DNA of 64,000 bases. Origin: PALSA-1444 sp964291045 (GTDB lineage Bacteria; Chlamydiota; Chlamydiia; Chlamydiales; Rhabdochlamydiaceae). A program made the position numbers and the translations under genes. Of this stretch, positions 62,090 through 64,000 are shown in pieces; positions within the stretch are counted from its first letter, which is position 1; each line of letters starts with the position of its first letter. The notes beneath the pieces were generated by a model. The model was given only the letters and a program-made list of their open reading frames with translations. It did no database searches and had not been told where the DNA came from. The stretch spans positions 1,302,001 through 1,366,000 of the forward strand of contig NZ_OZ197277.1 in the NCBI RefSeq assembly GCF_964291045.1. The letters are read 5' to 3'.

Positions 62090-64000
62090 GGATAAAGCAC
62101 CTTGGAGTTGATAAGAAAAGGGGTCATCTCGCTCTCTTCTTGATTGCGCTTTAAAATGGGAGCTAGGGATGAATTTTTTTTCCGTCCTATCATACTGCTT
62201 GCCATGAGATGATAGCAATACCTCTCCTCATTAAAGAGGAGGAAAGGAGGTTTATGATCTTCAAAGAGATGAGGAATCAGGCCATAACAGTGCCCTTTGA
62301 GATAAATAGGGCCAGAAGATCCCACTTTGCAAGAGCTGGTAATATCAATATGAAGAGGCGATTTTGCCTCTCCAATGCCCCCTCCCTCAGAATACAGTGT
62401 TAATCGCTCTCCTTTTAAAGGAGGAAAAGAGGCGCTCTCTTCTTCATACCCAATTGTTTGCCCTACTTTGCAATCAAGATCTTTTACCTCTAAAGCACCT
62501 CTTACGAGAATATGTTTTGCCTCAAGGGATAAAGAAGAATTCAGCCCTTGAATATCAGGAAGTAAGAGCGTCCCCTTTAATGCTTTCATATGTAAAGAGG
62601 CGTGATGATCAGGGTTGATATAGATGCCTGAATCTACCCTCATATCCCCCTGTTCTACGTAAAAAAGAGACTTTTCTCCTCCCTGCAAGTTAAGTTCATG
62701 CCCTTTGATCTTTAAAGAGTGATCAGCTTTTAAGGTTTTATCTAAACTCTCCCACCTTATAAAAGGCGCTTCAAATACGCAAGATCCTGTATGGTAGTAG
62801 CTTCCTAATAAAGTGATTTCTTTTCCTCTGATATCAAAACTATTGACCCCTTTGTGCTGATAGCTTCCTACACCCCCCTCTAAGATCACAGATCCCTGAG
62901 AAATAATCTGCAACCTGTCAAAAGCGCTTTGTTTTCCAATATTTCCTCTTAAATGCACAGGAGAGTCTCCATTACAAAGCGTTAGCATAGATCCCTTAGC
63001 CCCATCTAACGCTCCGCTTAAGGTAATACTTCCTTTAACATATCCTGTATGAAGAGAGAGGTTTTTATCTGTCAGATAGATATCTGGATGAAGAGTAATC
63101 GGCGAATAATCTGTCATCACGTCTCCTCCTAACACAAGTGTATCTCCTGTATAGGTCACCCCTTGATCTCCTCTTACGGTGTGCTTTTGAAAGATATGAC
63201 TTCCCTCAAGAAAAACGGTATTTTTCATCGTAATAGGAGCATCAATCTCGATCACACGGCTCTTTGCGAAAAAAGAGCCTCCTTTTAGTTCTTCTTTAAC
63301 ACATAAATAGTCTCCTTTAAGGGTGCACTGATCTTTTACCTCGCATTTTCCTTCTAGTAAAAGATGAGGAGATTCTAGTTTAGCATGAAGAGATTGCACA
63401 TCGCTTTGCGAGGTCAGCCAAACTCTTCCTTCTCTTTTTTGAATGTGCGATGCTTTAACAACTACCTCTTTATTCATCACGTGCTGCATGACGGTTTGTT
63501 GAGGCCTTAAGGGCGCTTGAGAGGCGTGTTGAGACATGAACTCTTTTGTCACTTGCATCACAAGCTGCCCATTTTCTTGAAATCTAAGAAGAACCTCTTC
63601 TCCTGATCCATACATCACATTCCCCTCTCTTGCATAAGAGGCGCCTTCTTGATGAATATTTGCCCCTAAAAAAACAAGATCACCTGTCACCTCGATTTTT
63701 CCTTTTTGCTCAATAGAGGCGTGCCTATATTCTTGATTTGCAAATTGAAACTGCCCTTTTAAAAAGTTTTCCTGCTGTAAGGCAAGGGTAGAAAACACCC
63801 ACGAATGACCAGAAATGTCTGCTGTTTTCGAGAAAAGAATACCTGAAGGAGAAACAAAGATGACTTTTCCATTGGTGTGTAATGATCCATTAATTAACGC
63901 TGGCTCCTGACTCATCACTTCACAAAGAAGAGTGGCTTTAGATGAGGGAAGATGAAAGGCAAGACTCTCTTTTTCTTTAAGATGAAACTGCGGATACCTG
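62086..64000 (-). CDS. TPS-domain (filamentous-haemagglutinin-like) surface protein, 5' end beyond window
   Basis: The frame is open to the right edge, so the N-terminus and any signal peptide lie outside; the apparent start at 63918 (a GTG) is internal. Near the edge is a TPS-type stretch: F-H-L-P-S-S-K, then L-I-N-G-S-L-H-T-N-G-K-V-I-F-V-S-P-S-G-I-L-F, matching the I-x-G-x-L-x-x-N-G-x-V-x-L-x-N-P-x-G-I-x-F core of two-partner-secretion exoproteins. The remaining ~550 residues are beta-helix-like (repeating V-x-L-x-G, L-x-L-x-G turns). At over 638 residues it is small for such adhesins. No TpsB transporter is in the window. A coupled flavoprotein gene follows. Confidence 0.78.
   Translation of the reverse strand, partial: RYPQFHLKEKESLAFHLPSSKATLLCEVMSQEPALINGSLHTNGKVIFVSPSGILFSKTADISGHSWVFSTLALQQENFLKGQFQFANQEYRHASIEQKGKIEVTGDLVFLGANIHQEGASYAREGNVMYGSGEEVLLRFQENGQLVMQVTKEFMSQHASQAPLRPQQTVMQHVMNKEVVVKASHIQKREGRVWLTSQSDVQSLHAKLESPHLLLEGKCEVKDQCTLKGDYLCVKEELKGGSFFAKSRVIEIDAPITMKNTVFLEGSHIFQKHTVRGDQGVTYTGDTLVLGGDVMTDYSPITLHPDIYLTDKNLSLHTGYVKGSITLSGALDGAKGSMLTLCNGDSPVHLRGNIGKQSAFDRLQIISQGSVILEGGVGSYQHKGVNSFDIRGKEITLLGSYYHTGSCVFEAPFIRWESLDKTLKADHSLKIKGHELNLQGGEKSLFYVEQGDMRVDSGIYINPDHHASLHMKALKGTLLLPDIQGLNSSLSLEAKHILVRGALEVKDLDCKVGQTIGYEEESASFPPLKGERLTLYSEGGGIGEAKSPLHIDITSSCKVGSSGPIYLKGHCYGLIPHLFEDHKPPFLLFNEERYCYHLMASSMIGRKKNSSLAPILKRNQEESEMTPFLINSKVLYP

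Noticed and set aside
62089..62218. N-terminal 43-residue extension of the flavoprotein
   Set aside because: It is the out-of-frame shadow of the TPS-protein gene, and the coupled ATG at 62089 gives a normal family N-terminus.

Overview
The window looks like a chromosomal stretch of an environmental (amoeba- or arthropod-associated) member of the Chlamydiae outside the family Chlamydiaceae; base composition is AT-rich throughout. The evidence is gene order and protein type. The run rplY(ctc)-pth-rpsF-rpsR-rplI, a phnP-like hydrolase beside hflX, a DadA-like oxidoreductase next to a chlamydial-type malate dehydrogenase, rpmB followed by a phospholipase-D-family gene, and a MAP with an N-terminal SEC-C knuckle all match arrangements or forms I recall from Chlamydia. 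Citrate synthase, which Chlamydia lacks, argues for a larger-genome relative. The exact genus cannot be read from the sequence.

Layout. 1-5.2 kb: left half of a duplicated effector-like module (kinase-like gene plus small partner), an apparently intact IS5-type insertion sequence, and a TPR-variant protein. 5.2-13.5 kb: a tight housekeeping gene chain on the minus strand (phnP-like, hflX, radC, mtaB, unknown, MFS, ligA). 13.7-18.2 kb: a compact kinase-like protein, then dadA-like, citrate synthase and mdh. 18.3-21.5 kb: a 1075-residue protein with a phosphoinositide-phosphatase-type CX5R motif and a membrane region. 21.5-23.4 kb: tRNA-Ile, tRNA-Ala and lysS. 23.9-27.6 kb: two paralogous membrane proteins with a U-box/RING-like zinc motif flanking an unrelated membrane protein. 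27.8-31.4 kb: M20 dipeptidase, coiled-coil membrane protein, map, truA. 31.6-35.5 kb: second copy of the kinase-like module, with two partner genes. 36-39.5 kb: an ankyrin-patatin protein and two small membrane proteins. 40-46.5 kb: rpmB, PLD, htpX and a DevCAB/TolC-like exporter. 46.7-50.4 kb: accessory region with a YhcG-type PDDEXK protein, a decayed 251-bp tandem repeat derived in part from it, and a frameshifted AAA ATPase preceded by an operator-like palindrome. 50.5-53.7 kb: a long TPR-variant protein. 54-58.8 kb: ribosomal/translation cluster, tRNA-Gln, pgsA, rlmN. 59-60.9 kb: two paralogous small membrane proteins. 60.8-64 kb: a BaiN/HI0933-type flavoprotein and the 3' part of a TPS-domain (filamentous-haemagglutinin-like) surface protein.

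How it fits together. The housekeeping blocks are ordinary. Between them sits a set of proteins with eukaryote-like biochemistry: two lipid-kinase-like proteins, one protein-kinase-like protein, a SopB/INPP4-like phosphatase, two U-box/RING-like proteins, an iPLA2-like ankyrin-patatin lipase and TPR proteins. This is the composition expected of an intracellular bacterium that manipulates host lipid and ubiquitin signalling. Secretion is an inference; no secretion apparatus lies in the window.
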